A stretch of DNA of 6,766 nt from Paracoccaceae bacterium. Lineage in GTDB: Bacteria > Pseudomonadota > Alphaproteobacteria > Rhodobacterales > Rhodobacteraceae. The position numbers and the translations under genes were made by a program. Shown piece by piece: positions 6,138 to 6,766 of the stretch; the first letter of the stretch is position 1, and the number at the start of each line of letters is the position of its first letter. Where the stretch lies: the NCBI GenBank assembly GCA_027080755.1, contig JALWQC010000194.1, positions 1 to 6,766 on the forward strand, in the 5' to 3' direction. The notes beneath the pieces are model-generated. The model was not told the DNA's origin and made no database searches. It was given only the letters and a program-made list of their open reading frames with translations.

Positions 6138-6766
6138 TTATCCTTTGTTATGGGCCGCAGCGCGGCGCAGGGCGGCTATACCGGGCAGTTCCTTGCCCTC
6201 CAGCCATTCAAGAAACGCTCCACCGGCGGTGGAAACATAGGTGAAGTCATCGGCAACGCCGGCCACATTCAGCGCGGCGACGGTATCCCCGCCCCCCGCG
6301 ATGGTCGCCAGCTTGCCCGCTTTGGTCAGTTCGGCGGCCTTCTTGGCCAGCGCGATGGTTGCCATGTCGAAGGGTTCCATCTCGAAGGCGCCCATCGGGC
6401 CGTTCCACAGGATGGTTTTCGCGCCCTCGAATTCCCTGCCGATCATCTCGACCGACTTGGGGCCGGCGTCCAGAATCATCGCATCCGGCGGGCAGCCGTC
6501 GATGTCCGTGGTCACATGCTCCGCATTCGGGGCAAAGTCATAGGCGCAGACCACATCCACCGGCAGGATGATCCGGCAACCGGATTTCGCCGCCAGCTCG
6601 CGGATTTCATGCACGGTGGGCACCTGGTCCGGCTCGCTCAGCGATTTGCCGATGGGGTGGCCGTCGGCCAGCATGAAGGTGTTGGCCATGCCACCGCCGA
6701 CAACAACCGCATCCACCTTGCCGACGAGGTTCTTCAGAACCGCGATCTTGCTGGACACCTTGGCGC
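6138..6766 (-). CDS. pgk: Phosphoglycerate kinase, C-terminal half (5' end beyond window)
   Basis: Phosphoglycerate kinase (cbbK when in a cbb operon) phosphorylates 3-phosphoglycerate with ATP to 1,3-bisphosphoglycerate, the first reductive step after RuBisCO. The frame is open to the window edge; 208 residues are visible, roughly half of the usual 395-400. They start with [13 protein letters not shown], the conserved entry to the nucleotide-binding C-terminal domain, then [19 protein letters not shown] at visible residues 120-128, GGGDTVAAL at 157-165 for the nucleotide phosphates, and [13 protein letters not shown] near the end. A GTG in the AKVSS stretch could be mistaken for a start, but the family alignment shows the protein continues upstream. 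The stop TAA lies four bases before cbbA. Confidence 0.96.
   Translation of the reverse strand, partial: AKVSSKIAVLKNLVGKVDAVVVGGGMANTFMLADGHPIGKSLSEPDQVPTVHEIRELAAKSGCRIILPVDVVCAYDFAPNAEHVTTDIDGCPPDAMILDAGPKSVEMIGREFEGAKTILWNGPMGAFEMEPFDMATIALAKKAAELTKAGKLATIAGGGDTVAALNVAGVADDFTYVSTAGGAFLEWLEGKELPGIAALRRAAAHNKG
6141..6146 (-). promoter_or_regulatory. Shine-Dalgarno of cbbA inside the end of pgk
   Basis: AAAGGA forms the last two sense codons of the kinase gene and stands seven bases before the cbbA ATG. It fixes the start and ties aldolase translation closely to the kinase. Confidence 0.7.

Noticed and set aside
5438..6244. Plus-strand open frame (268 codons) opposite cbbA
   Set aside because: Same antisense effect; the aldolase motifs on the minus strand are complete.

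Overview
The window is G+C-rich and reads as part of an alphaproteobacterial chromosome. It most resembles a purple non-sulfur or Rhodobacterales-type bacterium, judging from the form II RuBisCO sequence and the cbb gene order; that lineage call is inference, since no marker gene for taxonomy is present. Nearly all of it is the 3' half of a Calvin-Benson-Bassham (cbb) operon on the minus strand.

In transcription order (right to left) the operon reads: phosphoglycerate kinase (C-terminal half only, cut by the window edge), class II fructose-bisphosphate aldolase (cbbA), form II RuBisCO large subunit (cbbM), ribulose-5-phosphate 3-epimerase (rpe/cbbE), xylulose-1,5-bisphosphate phosphatase (cbbY), a small thioredoxin-fold protein, and a phosphoglycolate phosphatase (gph/cbbZ). 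At the left edge a plus-strand MalY/PatB-like PLP aminotransferase, lacking its N-terminus, converges on the operon. The two stop codons lie 13 bases apart, around a small perfect hairpin.

The genes form one pathway. Pgk and CbbA act in the reductive and regenerative arms of the cycle. CbbM fixes CO2. Rpe regenerates Ru5P from Xu5P. CbbY removes the misfire inhibitor XuBP made by RuBisCO. CbbZ removes the 2-phosphoglycolate made when RuBisCO uses O2. The thioredoxin-like protein between CbbY and CbbZ has no textbook place in the cycle. The block rpe-cbbY-trx-cbbZ is tightly coupled (4-base overlap, 1-base gap, 1-base overlap). By contrast cbbM stands alone, with a 116-base leader and a 59-base trailer, each carrying a strong GC stem-loop.

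The most striking observation is in cbbM. The reading frame that starts at the canonical ATG (4952, with a good Shine-Dalgarno) meets an in-frame amber TAG at codon 7, exactly where known form II enzymes have Tyr. The frame then continues intact for the whole remaining protein with all catalytic residues present. Either this is a single-base sequence error, or the RuBisCO of this strain depends on suppression, readthrough or reinitiation at a TTG five codons later, or it has very recently been lost. I see no RNA genes, mobile elements, CRISPR arrays or other new system in the window.
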